From NCBI RefSeq assembly GCF_001881495.1, contig NZ_LUKY01000032.1, positions 248,001-312,000 on the forward strand: DNA of 64,000 bases, read 5' to 3'. Made by a program: the position numbers and the translations under genes. Positions 1 to 8,604 of the stretch are shown in pieces. The notes under the pieces were generated by a model. The model was given only the letters and a program-made list of their open reading frames with translations, was not told the origin of the DNA and did not search any database. Every line of letters starts with the position of its first letter. Position 1 is the stretch's first letter. The DNA comes from Candidatus Rickettsiella isopodorum. Its GTDB lineage: Bacteria > Pseudomonadota > Gammaproteobacteria > Diplorickettsiales > Diplorickettsiaceae.

Positions 1-46
1 CATTGTCGGCGCACAGAATGTAATTGGATAAACTATATAAAACCTG

Positions 47-688
47 CTATTTTGCATCGTGACTACTGATAAGATTATCATAGGGAACTAAGTGTTTTTT
101 ATAAAGTTTGGTTAACCCCTCTCCATTATCCCGCCAATCACGTTGTAATTCAGCCGAGAGCGCAAACCAACCCATAGGAATAGCTCCAGCGTGTATCATA
201 CGGCTAAGCGCCGCATCACGTATCGACTTATTCAATGTTCCTGAAGCATCTACCACGATATAAACGTTATATCCTTCACTTAATGCGGCTAATGCGGGAA
301 ATGCTACACAAACATCCGTTACGATGCCTGCGATAATCAGTTTTTTTCGACCCGTTGCTTTGACCGCTTTTACAAAATCTTCATTATCCCAAGCATTGAT
401 TTGCCCAGGTCTAGGAATAAAAGGAGCATTCGGAAATTCCTTTTTTAATTCAGGTAAGAGTGGTCCATTAGGACCTTTTTCAAAACTCGTTGTTAATACA
501 ACTGGTAAATTATATAACTTACCGATAGCCGCTAAAGCTAAAATATTATTTTTGAATTCATCATATTGATAATCTCTAGCTATCTGCATCAAGCCAGTTT
601 GATGATCGATCATTAATAATGCTGCGTTTTCTTTAGACAAGCGATTATCACCTACTTGTCTTTTGGCACACATATTTGCATTGTTCAT
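47..688 (-). CDS. Isochorismatase-family cysteine hydrolase (YcaC-like)
   Basis: A 213-residue protein with the isochorismatase/nicotinamidase fold. It shows the catalytic Asp in LLMIDHQTG (near residue 28) and the nucleophile Cys in AGIVTDVCV (near residue 127), with the GIVTD cis-peptide region before it. The sequence between (TTSFEKGPNGP, NAWDNEDF) resembles the YcaC group, whose substrate is unknown, more than nicotinamidase or true isochorismatase. The start is supported by a strong Shine-Dalgarno GGAGG just upstream of the ATG. It stands alone on the minus strand ahead of era, so context does not help with function. Family assignment is firm; the substrate is unknown. Confidence 0.85.
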   Translation of the reverse strand: MNNANMCAKRQVGDNRLSKENAALLMIDHQTGLMQIARDYQYDEFKNNILALAAIGKLYNLPVVLTTSFEKGPNGPLLPELKKEFPNAPFIPRPGQINAWDNEDFVKAVKATGRKKLIIAGIVTDVCVAFPALAALSEGYNVYIVVDASGTLNKSIRDAALSRMIHAGAIPMGWFALSAELQRDWRDNGEGLTKLYKKHLVPYDNLISSHDAK

Positions 689-756
689 TTAATCCTCCAT
701 GATTAAGATAGTTTATTATAAGCATTAATTAGGTAAATAACTATCCTATATAAAGC

Positions 757-1632
757 TTATAAACTTCCCTCTTCTTCCGACCATCCCGCTTTCACCTTGA
801 CCCAAAGCTCTAAATAAACTTTTTTACCAAAACACGTTTCCATATCCATTCTAGCTTCGGTGCCAATTTTTTTAAGCAACTCGCCATTTTTACCGATAAT
901 AATAGCTTTCTGACTGGATCGCTCTGTCCAAATAATCGCAGAAATTTTAATGATTTTTTTTTGTTCAACAAATTGTTCGATACTAACTGTTAACCAATAA
1001 GGTAATTCTTCGTATAAACTACGCATTAATTTTTCGCGAATAAATTCTGCGGCTAAAAAACGCTGGCTACGATCCGTATATTGATCCGGCGGATAAATAA
1101 ATTCAGCGATCGGTAATGCTTCGGCGATCACTTTTTCTAATTCCTCAATATTTTTTCCTTTTTGCGCTGAAACAGGAACAACGGCTAAAAAAGGCATTTT
1201 TTCATAACAGGATTGCAAAAAAGGAAGTAAACGACTCTTATCTTTTATTTTATCTATTTTATTAACAATTAATATCACCGGCTGTTCTTGTTGCTTTAAG
1301 CGTTCTAAAATTGCATCCTCTTCTGCAGTCCAACGATTGGCTTCGACAACAAAGCCAATGATATCAACATCGATTAAAGCATTTATCGCTGATCGGACCA
1401 TTGCTCGACTTAATCGACGTTGCGTGTTTTGATGGATACCCGGCGTATCGATATAAATGGACTGTGTCTGTGTGTCGGTTTTAATCCCTAAAATTTGATG
1501 GCGAGTCGTTTGTGGTTTAGATGAAGTAATCGTTAATTTTTCACCTAGAATTTTATTCAGCAAAGTAGATTTACCGACATTGGGACGCCCAATAATGGCG
1601 ACGCTACCACAATGACTTGCTAGATTTTTCAT
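757..1632 (-). CDS. era: GTPase Era, ribosome assembly factor
   Basis: Era binds the 3' end of 16S rRNA and assists 30S maturation. The G1 motif GRPNVGKSTLLNK lies near residues 16-28, G3 is DTPG near 63, and G4 is NKID near 124. The C-terminal third carries the KH RNA-binding domain, with IIGKNGELLKKIG near 245-257. At 291 residues it has full family length. It follows rnc on the same strand, as in many proteobacteria. Here, however, the rnc-era junction is filled by a palindromic repeat (1636-1770) instead of the usual tight or overlapping junction. The only purine-rich stretch ahead of the ATG, GAAGAG, lies within the end of that repeat. Confidence 0.97.
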   Translation of the reverse strand: MKNLASHCGSVAIIGRPNVGKSTLLNKILGEKLTITSSKPQTTRHQILGIKTDTQTQSIYIDTPGIHQNTQRRLSRAMVRSAINALIDVDIIGFVVEANRWTAEEDAILERLKQQEQPVILIVNKIDKIKDKSRLLPFLQSCYEKMPFLAVVPVSAQKGKNIEELEKVIAEALPIAEFIYPPDQYTDRSQRFLAAEFIREKLMRSLYEELPYWLTVSIEQFVEQKKIIKISAIIWTERSSQKAIIIGKNGELLKKIGTEARMDMETCFGKKVYLELWVKVKAGWSEEEGSL

Positions 1633-1635
1633 AGT

Positions 1636-1770
1636 TATACACTCTTCGCATTTGAATTTTTGTCTGTGTTACCGTTCAACTCGCCAATCCTCATGGTGAT
1701 TGTAGACACGTCGATGGCGGCATAGTCGCGGCACTTTGCCAAAATTCCAATGACTGGGAGTCTGCGTAGT
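1636..1770 (-). repeat. Dispersed palindromic element, copy A (rnc-era junction)
   Basis: First of three related copies in this window (others at 5158-5283 and 17230-17353). Read on the minus strand it starts near ACTCCCAGTCATTGG and has TTTTGGCAAAGTGCCGC in its left arm. It ends with TTGAACGG, AACACAGACAAAAATTC and GCGAAGAGTGTATA. The left arm (TTGGCA, GCCG) can partly pair with the right arm. The middle of the element is not conserved with the other copies. It occupies almost all of the rnc-era gap: it begins about 4 nt after the rnc stop and ends 3 nt before the era start, so it is transcribed with both genes. Confidence 0.8.
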
Positions 1771-1774
1771 TATT

Positions 1775-2464
1775 TCAAGCTTTATAAATTGATTCTAATT
1801 CCTCTAAAATTTTTTCTGCCGCTTTTTGTTCAGCACGGCGCCGACTACTTCCTATGCCTATCGCTTTATTAGGTAACCCATGTAGATGACATTCTACTTT
1901 AAAGGATTGTTGATGAGCGGGCCCTTCTAAAGCGAGTATGGTGTACACGGGTAACGCTAATTTTTTTGCTTGTAAATATTCTTGTAAACGAGTTTTAGGA
2001 TCTTTAAGATCAGGAATAGTTTCGACGTTTTCCAAACGATTTTCATACCAACGCAGAATGCAGGTCTCACAGGCCTGAAAACCACCATCGAGATAAATAG
2101 CACCCACGACGGCTTCCATGCCATCAGCTAAAATAGATTTACGTTGCGCGCCACCGGTTTTTAATTCTCCCGCACCTAGGCGTAAATATTTTCCTAATTC
2201 GAATTCTTGTGCAAGATCGGTGAGAGTTTCACCGCGCACCAAATTAGCACGCAAGCGACTTAACTCGCCTTCGCGCGCTTTAATATTTTGACGAAATAAA
2301 GCCGCGGCTATAACAAAATTAAGTACTGCGTCTCCTAAATATTCTAATCGTTCATTATTTTTATTGCCGAGAAAACTACGGTGGCTCAGTGCATCTTCCA
2401 ATAGCTCAGAATTTTTAAATCGATAATTTAACTTTTCACATAAGATTTCTATTTCTGCTCTCAC
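1775..2464 (-). CDS. rnc: Ribonuclease III
   Basis: Double-strand-specific endoribonuclease for rRNA processing and RNA turnover. The RNase III signature NERLEYLGDAVLNF lies near residues 37-50, and the second acidic metal-binding site is in DGMEAVVGAIYLDGG near 114-128. A C-terminal dsRNA-binding domain follows (DPKTRLQEYLQ, ending RRRAEQKAAEKIL). Length of 229 residues matches the family. The start codon is GTG, preceded at suitable spacing by AGAGG. It sits between lepB and era on the same strand, the conserved lepA-lepB-rnc-era order. The recO, pdxJ and acpS genes that often follow era in enterobacteria are absent here. Confidence 0.97.
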   Translation of the reverse strand: MRAEIEILCEKLNYRFKNSELLEDALSHRSFLGNKNNERLEYLGDAVLNFVIAAALFRQNIKAREGELSRLRANLVRGETLTDLAQEFELGKYLRLGAGELKTGGAQRKSILADGMEAVVGAIYLDGGFQACETCILRWYENRLENVETIPDLKDPKTRLQEYLQAKKLALPVYTILALEGPAHQQSFKVECHLHGLPNKAIGIGSSRRRAEQKAAEKILEELESIYKA

Positions 2465-2492
2465 TATTGCCTCTTAAAATAAAAAATCTTAT

Positions 2493-3272
2493 TTAATGGA
2501 TACGCATACCCAAGCGATCCCAACGAACTCGGTGTTGTTCGTTATCCCAACTAAAAAATACCCACATGGCCTTTCCTATGAGATTTTTTTCAGGAACAAA
2601 ACCCCAATAACGGCTGTCTAAACTATTATCTCGGTTATCACCCATAACAAAATAATTACCGGGTGGCACATGAACTGAAAAATCTGTTGATGATTGATCA
2701 GGACGTAGATAAATATCATGTTGAACACCTAATAAATTTTCCCGTTTCAACAATACCGGCCATTTTTCATTCAAGCCATCTCGATCCGTTTTCTCTCCCA
2801 ATAAAGTTTGTGGAGCAAGCTGGCCATTAATGGTTAATACTTTATCCTTATAGGTAATAACGTCACCCGGTAAACCGATTACGCGTTTGATGAAATAAAT
2901 TGATGGATCTTTCGGCCATAAAAAAACCACAATATCGCCCCGTTTAGGTTCACCGATGGGAATAATTTTTTTATGAAGTACCGGTAAGCGTATGCCATAA
3001 CTAAATTTATTTGCAACAATAAAATCACCGATCAATAAATCAGGTTTTTCAGAACCGGAAGGAATGCGGAACGGTTCAGCCAAGAAAGATCGTAATAATA
3101 AAACTAAGAGTAAAATAGGAAAAAAAGAACGTGCATATTCAATTAACATCGAAGGATGAGCAATTTTTTTTCGCTGTCGAATAGGCGCAAAAATCAGTCT
3201 ATCTATTAAAGCAATGGCACCCGAAATGATGACCGCCATCGTTAAAAAAAATTCAAAATTAAAACTCATCAT
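2493..3272 (-). CDS. lepB: Signal peptidase I
   Basis: Inner-membrane peptidase that removes signal peptides from exported proteins. Two N-terminal membrane segments are visible (about residues 3-25 and 50-68). Box B, FRIPSGSEKPDLLIGD, contains the catalytic Ser, and YFIKRVIGLPGD contains the catalytic Lys. The C-terminal box GDNRDNSLDSRYWGFVP is intact. The residues after the catalytic Ser (SGSEKP) differ from the common SGSMxP, a small oddity. I prefer the ATG at 3272 (MMSF) over a GTG two codons upstream because GAGTG sits just before it. It is followed by rnc about 28 nt downstream and preceded by lepA at 17 nt, so it is clearly an operon member. Confidence 0.96.
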   Translation of the reverse strand: MMSFNFEFFLTMAVIISGAIALIDRLIFAPIRQRKKIAHPSMLIEYARSFFPILLLVLLLRSFLAEPFRIPSGSEKPDLLIGDFIVANKFSYGIRLPVLHKKIIPIGEPKRGDIVVFLWPKDPSIYFIKRVIGLPGDVITYKDKVLTINGQLAPQTLLGEKTDRDGLNEKWPVLLKRENLLGVQHDIYLRPDQSSTDFSVHVPPGNYFVMGDNRDNSLDSRYWGFVPEKNLIGKAMWVFFSWDNEQHRVRWDRLGMRIH

Positions 3273-3289
3273 AGTCACTCTATATAGGA

Positions 3290-5083
3290 TTATTTCTTCT
3301 CTAATTGCAAGACAGCTAAAAAGGCCTGTTGCGGTATCTCTACGCGACCAACTTGCTTCATGCGCTTTTTACCCGCTTTTTGTTTTTCTAATAATTTTTT
3401 CTTACGTGAAACATCTCCTCCATAACATTTAGCGATGACATTTTTACGTAACGCCTTAACCGTTTCTCGTGCAATAATATGGCCACCTATCGCGGCTTGT
3501 AGTGCCACCTCAAACATCTGGCGCGGAATAAGCTCTCTAAGCCTAGCTACCAATTGACGGCCCCGATATTGCGATTGACTACGGTGTACCACTAAAGCAA
3601 GGGCATCGACTTTATCACCATTAATTAGAATATCCAACTTGACTAAATCCGCTTCTTGAAAACGGATAAACTGATAATCCAGTGAAGCATAACCCCGGCT
3701 TAAAGATTTTAAACGGTCGAAAAAGTCTAAAACCACTTCACTCATCGGCAATTCATAAGCGATAGAAACCTGTTTGCCTGTATAAAGTAACTTGGTTTGT
3801 ATGCCACGACGCTCGTTACAAAGTGTGATCACTGCCCCTAAATAGGTTTGTGGCACGAGTATATTCGCCAAAACGATGGGTTCACGCATCACAGCCATTA
3901 AATTGGCAACCGGTAAATCAGCCGGATTATCCACATGTAGCGTTTCTCCCCGCGTGGTTACTATCTCATAAACAACGGTAGGGGCGGTAGTAATTAAATC
4001 GAGATCGTATTCTCGTTCTAAGCGCTCTTGGACTACCTCCATATGCAACAAACCAAGAAAACCACAACGAAAACCAAATCCTAATGCTTCGGAAGTTTCA
4101 GGTTCATAAAATAGTGATGAATCGTTTAAACTGAGTTTTTCCAACGCTTCGCGAAAATCGGTAAACTCTTCGGTATTGACTGGAAATAAGCCCGCGAATA
4201 CCTGAGGATGGACCCGTTTAAAACCGGGTAAAGGTGCGCCGGCTGGCTTCGAGGTATGAGTTAAGGTATCGCCGACCGGTGCACCATGGATATCTTTAAC
4301 ACCTGCAATAACAAAACCGACTTCACCGGCACTGAGTGTCTCCATTTCTTGTCGTTTAGGCGTAAAAATCCCACATTTATCAATAAGGTAACTGCGTCCC
4401 GTGGACATCACTTGGATCTTGTCTCCTACTTTAAGCCTGCCATTTTTTATGCGTACTAAAGAAACGATGCCTAAATAGGTATCAAACCAAGAATCGATAA
4501 TCAAGGCTTGTAAGGGTTGCTGTAAATCACCTACGGGTGGAGGAATAACGTGTATGAGCCTTTCTAGGAGTTCTAAAATACCTATCCCTTGTTTTGCACT
4601 TACTCTAACCGCCTCTTGAGCCGGTATGCCAATGATCTCTTCAATTTCTTGGATGACGTTTTCTGGATCGGCTTGTGGTAAATCAATTTTATTTAATACC
4701 GGTAAAACTTCTAAGCCTTGTTCAACCGCCGTATAACAAACCGCAACGGTTTGTGCTTCGACACCTTGAGCGGCATCGACGACTAACAACGCTCCTTCAC
4801 AAGCCGCTAAAGAACGTGATACCTCATAAGAAAAATCCACATGTCCTGGCGTATCAATAAAATTTAACTGATAGCGTTGGCCGTCCCGAGCGGTATAATA
4901 CAAGGTAACGCTTTGCGCTTTGATAGTGATGCCACGTTCGCGTTCTAGATCCATAGAGTCCAGTACTTGTTCGGACATTTCTCTCGCCGACAACCCTCCG
5001 CAAACTTGTATTAACCTATCGGCCAAAGTCGATTTTCCATGATCAATATGGGCAATAATAGAAAAGTTACGAATATTCTGCAT
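3290..5083 (-). CDS. lepA: Elongation factor 4 (LepA)
   Basis: Ribosome-dependent GTPase of the EF-G-like family, at the usual length of about 600 residues. The GTP-binding motifs are intact: [13 protein letters not shown] (near 11-23), RGITIKAQ (switch I), DTPGHVDF (near 77) and NKIDLP (near 131). Elongation-factor domains II and V follow, with the LepA-specific C-terminal domain ending in the Lys-rich [20 protein letters not shown]. It heads the lepA-lepB-rnc-era block on the minus strand. The upstream gap (5084-5286) holds repeat copy B and probably the operon promoter, but I cannot point to a convincing one. Confidence 0.97.
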   Translation of the reverse strand: MQNIRNFSIIAHIDHGKSTLADRLIQVCGGLSAREMSEQVLDSMDLERERGITIKAQSVTLYYTARDGQRYQLNFIDTPGHVDFSYEVSRSLAACEGALLVVDAAQGVEAQTVAVCYTAVEQGLEVLPVLNKIDLPQADPENVIQEIEEIIGIPAQEAVRVSAKQGIGILELLERLIHVIPPPVGDLQQPLQALIIDSWFDTYLGIVSLVRIKNGRLKVGDKIQVMSTGRSYLIDKCGIFTPKRQEMETLSAGEVGFVIAGVKDIHGAPVGDTLTHTSKPAGAPLPGFKRVHPQVFAGLFPVNTEEFTDFREALEKLSLNDSSLFYEPETSEALGFGFRCGFLGLLHMEVVQERLEREYDLDLITTAPTVVYEIVTTRGETLHVDNPADLPVANLMAVMREPIVLANILVPQTYLGAVITLCNERRGIQTKLLYTGKQVSIAYELPMSEVVLDFFDRLKSLSRGYASLDYQFIRFQEADLVKLDILINGDKVDALALVVHRSQSQYRGRQLVARLRELIPRQMFEVALQAAIGGHIIARETVKALRKNVIAKCYGGDVSRKKKLLEKQKAGKKRMKQVGRVEIPQQAFLAVLQLEKK

Positions 5084-5157
5084 GATAATATTGTATCGCC
5101 TTAAACTATTTAAAATGTCGTTTTTTTACTGGATAAAGCGAAAGAGTATAACGGATT

Positions 5158-5283
5158 TATACTCACAGCAATTGGATTTTTGGCAAGGCGCCGAGAAAAT
5201 GAGCAACCGGAGTATATTAATAGATACATGAGGATTGCGAATTGAACGGCAACACAGTCAAAAATTCAAGTGCGAAGAGTCTA
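5158..5283 (+). repeat. Dispersed palindromic element, copy B (lepA-esterase gap)
   Basis: Second copy of the element found at 1636-1770 and 17230-17353, here in plus orientation. It begins TATACTCACAGCAATTGG, continues TTTTTGGCAAGGCGCCG, and has ATGAGGATTGCGAATTGAAC and CAACACAGTCAAAAATTC in its right half. It ends GCGAAGAGTCTA. Outer TATACTC pairs with GAGT(c)TA, and TTTTGGC pairs loosely with the right-arm GTCAAAA; the central part differs between copies. It ends 3 nt before the stop codon of the minus-strand esterase gene and lies upstream of lepA. It therefore hugs a gene end, as copy A does. Confidence 0.8.
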
Positions 5284-5286
5284 TCT

Positions 5287-5958
5287 TTATTTTTGTAAAC
5301 GTTGTTGTAACCATTGTGTTATATCCATAATTTCTTGTGGACAAACGCTATGACCTATTGGGTAACGATTAAACTGTACAGGATAAGCTAATTTTTTTAA
5401 ACACTCGTAAGAAAATTCGCCTAATGCTGGTGCGACCACGTTATCTTCATCACCATGAGCCATAAAAATAGGAGTTGTTTTATTCGCGTCACTCGCTTCT
5501 TTTTCTAAAAAATGATGTAAGGGTAAGTAGGTCGATAAGGCCAAAACCCCCGCCAAAGCATGTGGATAACGTAAAGCCGTGTACAAAGCCATTGCGCCAC
5601 CTTGAGAAAAACCTGCTAAAACAATCCGATTGGCAGGAATACCTCGCGCCATTTCTTTTTGCATCAACTCAAATAAGCTTTGCGCAGCAGCACGAATACC
5701 CGCCTCATCTTCAGGCGAGCCAAATGTTAGGCCATGGATATCATACCAAGCTGGCATTTTCACTCCACCATTTAAACTAATTGGTCTCACCGGCGCATGC
5801 GGAAAAACAAAACGAAAGCCTGTGCTTAAGGCCACTGCTCTAGCCATATTGGCTGAATCGTGACCACTGGCTCCGAGTCCATGTAAACAAATGATGCTAG
5901 CTGAAGGAGATTGGATCGGATTAAACTCTAAATAATCTAATGGCCTTGGGTTTTCCAT
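5287..5958 (-). CDS. Alpha/beta-hydrolase carboxylesterase (phospholipase/acyl-protein thioesterase family)
   Basis: A serine hydrolase of the carboxylesterase/phospholipase family (Pfam Abhydrolase_2). The oxyanion region is LHGLGASGHD (near residue 25) and the nucleophile elbow is GFSQGGAMALY (Ser near 117). The Asp is in MAHGDEDNVV and the His in IGHSVCPQE near the C terminus. Length of about 223 residues fits the family. The start at 5958 (MENP) is preferred over the ATG four codons upstream because the Shine-Dalgarno TGAGGT overlaps that upstream ATG. Such enzymes hydrolyse short acyl esters or thioesters; the natural substrate is unknown. The gene stands alone, divergent from lptM-lysA-dapF. 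Confidence 0.88.
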   Translation of the reverse strand: MENPRPLDYLEFNPIQSPSASIICLHGLGASGHDSANMARAVALSTGFRFVFPHAPVRPISLNGGVKMPAWYDIHGLTFGSPEDEAGIRAAAQSLFELMQKEMARGIPANRIVLAGFSQGGAMALYTALRYPHALAGVLALSTYLPLHHFLEKEASDANKTTPIFMAHGDEDNVVAPALGEFSYECLKKLAYPVQFNRYPIGHSVCPQEIMDITQWLQQRLQK

Positions 5959-5970
5959 TGTGAACCTCAT

Positions 5971-6355
5971 AAAAATTAAGACTGTTTTTTACTATATTGC
6001 TTCCGAATTGCTTCCGAAGAAAAATCACTTATATTTTCAGTATATACCGCTCCCTAATATTTTTAAATTTTCCCCTTTGTGTTAAAAACGAGCAATTTTA
6101 CTTAAAATTTTTGGCGTCAACTCCACCTAGGCAGGATTGTAAAATCTTAGCACAATAGAATTGATGGATTATTTTTAACCGCTCGCAATTTCAATTGCGA
6201 ATACTATATACTAGGAGTTTCAAGGTTTCACAATAGCGCTTTATGAAGTTTTCATTAATCCTTGGCTGGCTCTTATACTTTAGGGTAAAAAAATTTTTTA
6301 GATGCTATTCGGCTGATAATAAATTAAATTTCTAGACCCATTAACTTTTAACTTT
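5971..6355. other. Intergenic region upstream of lptM-lysA-dapF
   Basis: About 390 bases with no gene that I can support. It holds an 11-bp direct tandem repeat, TTGCTTCCGAA twice (5997-6018), and an 18-bp palindrome with arms TCGCAATT and AATTGCGA (6183-6200). A candidate plus-strand promoter is TTCATT (6251-6256), 17 nt, TATACT (6274-6279), placed about 75 nt before lptM. The -35 match is weak, so the promoter is tentative. No tRNA-like fold or clear terminator was seen. Confidence 0.4.
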
Positions 6356-6496
6356 ATGCGAACAAAACACTGCTGGTACACTCTTTATTTAAGTATTGTA
6401 GTTTTAGCCGGGTGTGGACAAATGGGTCCTTTATATTTACCCGATCAAAAACCACCCGTTTATATCCCTCATCATTTTGCTAAGCCTGCACCCTAA
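6356..6496 (+). CDS. lptM: LptM (YifL) small outer-membrane lipoprotein
   Basis: A 46-residue lipoprotein. It has a hydrophobic signal (YTLYLSIVVLAGC) with an LAGC lipobox, followed directly by the family's hallmark GQMGPLYLP. LptM stabilises assembly of the LptD/LptE lipopolysaccharide translocon in enterobacteria. The gene sits immediately before lysA, with its stop overlapping the lysA ATG by one base (TAATG), which is the conserved lptM-lysA-dapF arrangement of gammaproteobacteria. The protein is shorter than the E. coli version, the difference being a reduced C-terminal tail. Confidence 0.9.
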   Translation: MRTKHCWYTLYLSIVVLAGCGQMGPLYLPDQKPPVYIPHHFAKPAP

Positions 6497-7752
6497 TGTC
6501 TTTTCATTATTCAAATCAGGTTTTACATGCAGAAGCGATCCCTATCACACACTTATTAGCTAAATATGGTACGCCTTGTTATATCTACTCGAAAGCTAGC
6601 TTACATCGCCAATGGTGTAGGTTTAAACAGTTATTCCAAAACCCGCAGCAAATCTGTTATGCCGTAAAGGCTAATTCTAATCTTTCTATTTTAGCTATTT
6701 TAGCCAAATGGGGGGCCGGCTTTGACATTGTGTCTGGCGGAGAACTTGCTCGTGTCCTGCTAGCAGGAGGAAACGCAAAACAAACTGTATTTTCTGGTGT
6801 CGGTAAAACCAGCGAGGAAATCAAGACTGCTTTACGAGCAAATATTGGCTGCCTCAACGTTGAATCACCCTCTGAATTACTCAGAATCGAAGCGCTTGCA
6901 AAAAATTTGCGTCTACTGGCTCCGATTGCCTTGCGTATCAATCCCAATATAGATGCTAAAACCCACCCTTATATAACAACCGGTTTAAAAGGTACTAAGT
7001 TTGGTCTAAGCGAAGAAGATGCCTTATCACTCTATCGCTTAGCCGCACAATCTCAACATTTAAAGATTCAGGGTATTAGCTGTCACTTAGGTTCACAACT
7101 CACAACACTCGATCCTTTTTTACAAGCAATGGAGCAATTGTTAAATCTTGCCGAACAATTAGAGAAAGAAAATATCCTATTAAAAACTATTAATTTAGGC
7201 GGTGGCTTAGGTGTTGCGTATCAATCAGAAAATGTTCCCAGCCCTGAAGAATATTGCCAGAAAATTTTAGCTTTACTGAAAAAAAGAAACTCTAAACTTC
7301 ATTTAATCATCGAGCCCGGCCGCGTAATTACCGCACAAGCAGGTATACTTGTCACCAAGGTTGAATACCTTAAATCGAATAGGGATAAAAACTTTGCTAT
7401 AGTCGATGCAGGCATGAATGATCTCATCCGGCCTGCTCTTTATCATGCGGAACAAAACATATTACCCATCATGCAACATAGCGATAGGCCCAAAAAAAAT
7501 TATGATATCGTCGGTCCTATTTGTGAAAGTAGTGACTTTCTCGGTAAAAACCGTCGACTGGCACTACAAGCTGATGATTATTTAGCAATTATGGATAGTG
7601 GTGCCTATGGTTTTTCTATGAGTTCCAACTATAATTCTAGACCGAGAGCCACCGAGATTATGGTTGATAAAGATCAAGTCTTTTTAATTCGCTCACGCGA
7701 AACCTTAGAGCAATTATGGGCAAATGAAACGATAATCTCCGCATCCAATTAA
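6496..7752 (+). CDS. lysA: Diaminopimelate decarboxylase
   Basis: PLP enzyme that decarboxylates meso-diaminopimelate to L-lysine, the last step of lysine synthesis. The PLP-binding Lys is in CYAVKANSNL (near residue 58), with the HLGSQ motif near 199. The glycine-rich phosphate-binding loop is NLGGGLGV, and the active-site Cys is in GPICESSDFLG near 345. At 418 residues it has normal length. It is coupled by a one-base overlap to lptM and lies 18 nt before dapF, whose product supplies its substrate. Confidence 0.97.
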   Translation: MSFHYSNQVLHAEAIPITHLLAKYGTPCYIYSKASLHRQWCRFKQLFQNPQQICYAVKANSNLSILAILAKWGAGFDIVSGGELARVLLAGGNAKQTVFSGVGKTSEEIKTALRANIGCLNVESPSELLRIEALAKNLRLLAPIALRINPNIDAKTHPYITTGLKGTKFGLSEEDALSLYRLAAQSQHLKIQGISCHLGSQLTTLDPFLQAMEQLLNLAEQLEKENILLKTINLGGGLGVAYQSENVPSPEEYCQKILALLKKRNSKLHLIIEPGRVITAQAGILVTKVEYLKSNRDKNFAIVDAGMNDLIRPALYHAEQNILPIMQHSDRPKKNYDIVGPICESSDFLGKNRRLALQADDYLAIMDSGAYGFSMSSNYNSRPRATEIMVDKDQVFLIRSRETLEQLWANETIISASN

Positions 7753-7770
7753 AAACCTAAAGCAAATCCA

Positions 7771-8604
7771 ATGAAAACTGAATTTACTAAGATGCATTTA
7801 TTAGGGAATGACTTTGTTGTTGTCGATGCCCTACAACAAAATTTTAAGCCCAATGGTAAATTGATAAGGCTCTGGGCCAATCGACACCGTGGTATTGGTT
7901 TTGATCAGCTATTGTTAATCGAAAAGCCTCGATCCAAATCCAAGCATTTTTATTATCGCATCTTTAATTCCGACGGCAATGAAGTCGCTCAATGTGGTAA
8001 TGGCGCTTTATGTGTTGCAAAGTTTTTATTAGAAAAAAAACTTTGTATGGAAAATCCCATCCATCTGATGACCATGAATAATCCCTTGGAACTCAACATG
8101 GAAGCAAGTGGTAAAGTCACTGCCAATTTAGGTCTCCCGATTTTTAATCCAGAAAAAATTCCTTTTATCAGCCTGTCTGCACCACCCATTCATCCTATCG
8201 AAACACCTTTTGGGCGCTTTGATTGTTGTGTTTTATCTTTAGGCAATCCACACTGTGTGATTCAAGTCAATTGTTTAGATAAAGCACCGCTAGAAGACTT
8301 AGGCACCTATCTTAATCAGCATCCCTACCCTTATTTTCCGCAAGGGTGTAACGTCGAGTTTATGAAAATTCGGGATCCAAAACAAATCGATCTCCGTATT
8401 TATGAACGTGGTGCTGGAGAAACTCAAGCCTGTGGCAGTGGTGCCTGTGCTGCAGTCATTGCTGGACGTTTATTAAATCGGCTCACTAAAAAAGTTAATG
8501 TCAATTTACCGGGCGGCCTTCTCACAGTAAGGTGGGAAGGTGAAAATTCTCCTGTCTTTTTACGCGGAACCCCTGTCAAAATATTTAGTGGTGTTATCGA
8601 TTAA
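7771..8604 (+). CDS. dapF: Diaminopimelate epimerase
   Basis: Cofactor-independent epimerase converting LL- to meso-diaminopimelate for lysine and peptidoglycan. Both catalytic cysteines are present: [12 protein letters not shown] (near residue 74) and [12 protein letters not shown] (near 220). The N-terminal [13 protein letters not shown] signature is intact. Length of 277 residues is typical. It is the last gene of the lptM-lysA-dapF operon. Its 3' end overlaps the converging fumC stop by 4 bases, leaving no room for an intergenic terminator. Confidence 0.97.
   Translation: MKTEFTKMHLLGNDFVVVDALQQNFKPNGKLIRLWANRHRGIGFDQLLLIEKPRSKSKHFYYRIFNSDGNEVAQCGNGALCVAKFLLEKKLCMENPIHLMTMNNPLELNMEASGKVTANLGLPIFNPEKIPFISLSAPPIHPIETPFGRFDCCVLSLGNPHCVIQVNCLDKAPLEDLGTYLNQHPYPYFPQGCNVEFMKIRDPKQIDLRIYERGAGETQACGSGACAAVIAGRLLNRLTKKVNVNLPGGLLTVRWEGENSPVFLRGTPVKIFSGVID

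Noticed and set aside
1636-1770. Insertion sequence or transposase remnant
   Set aside because: No reading frame or transposase motif is present in any of the three copies; the element is too short and palindromic, so it is recorded as a non-coding repeat.
5971-6355. tRNA or small RNA in the esterase-lptM gap
   Set aside because: No cloverleaf, no conserved T-arm sequence and no clear terminator were found.
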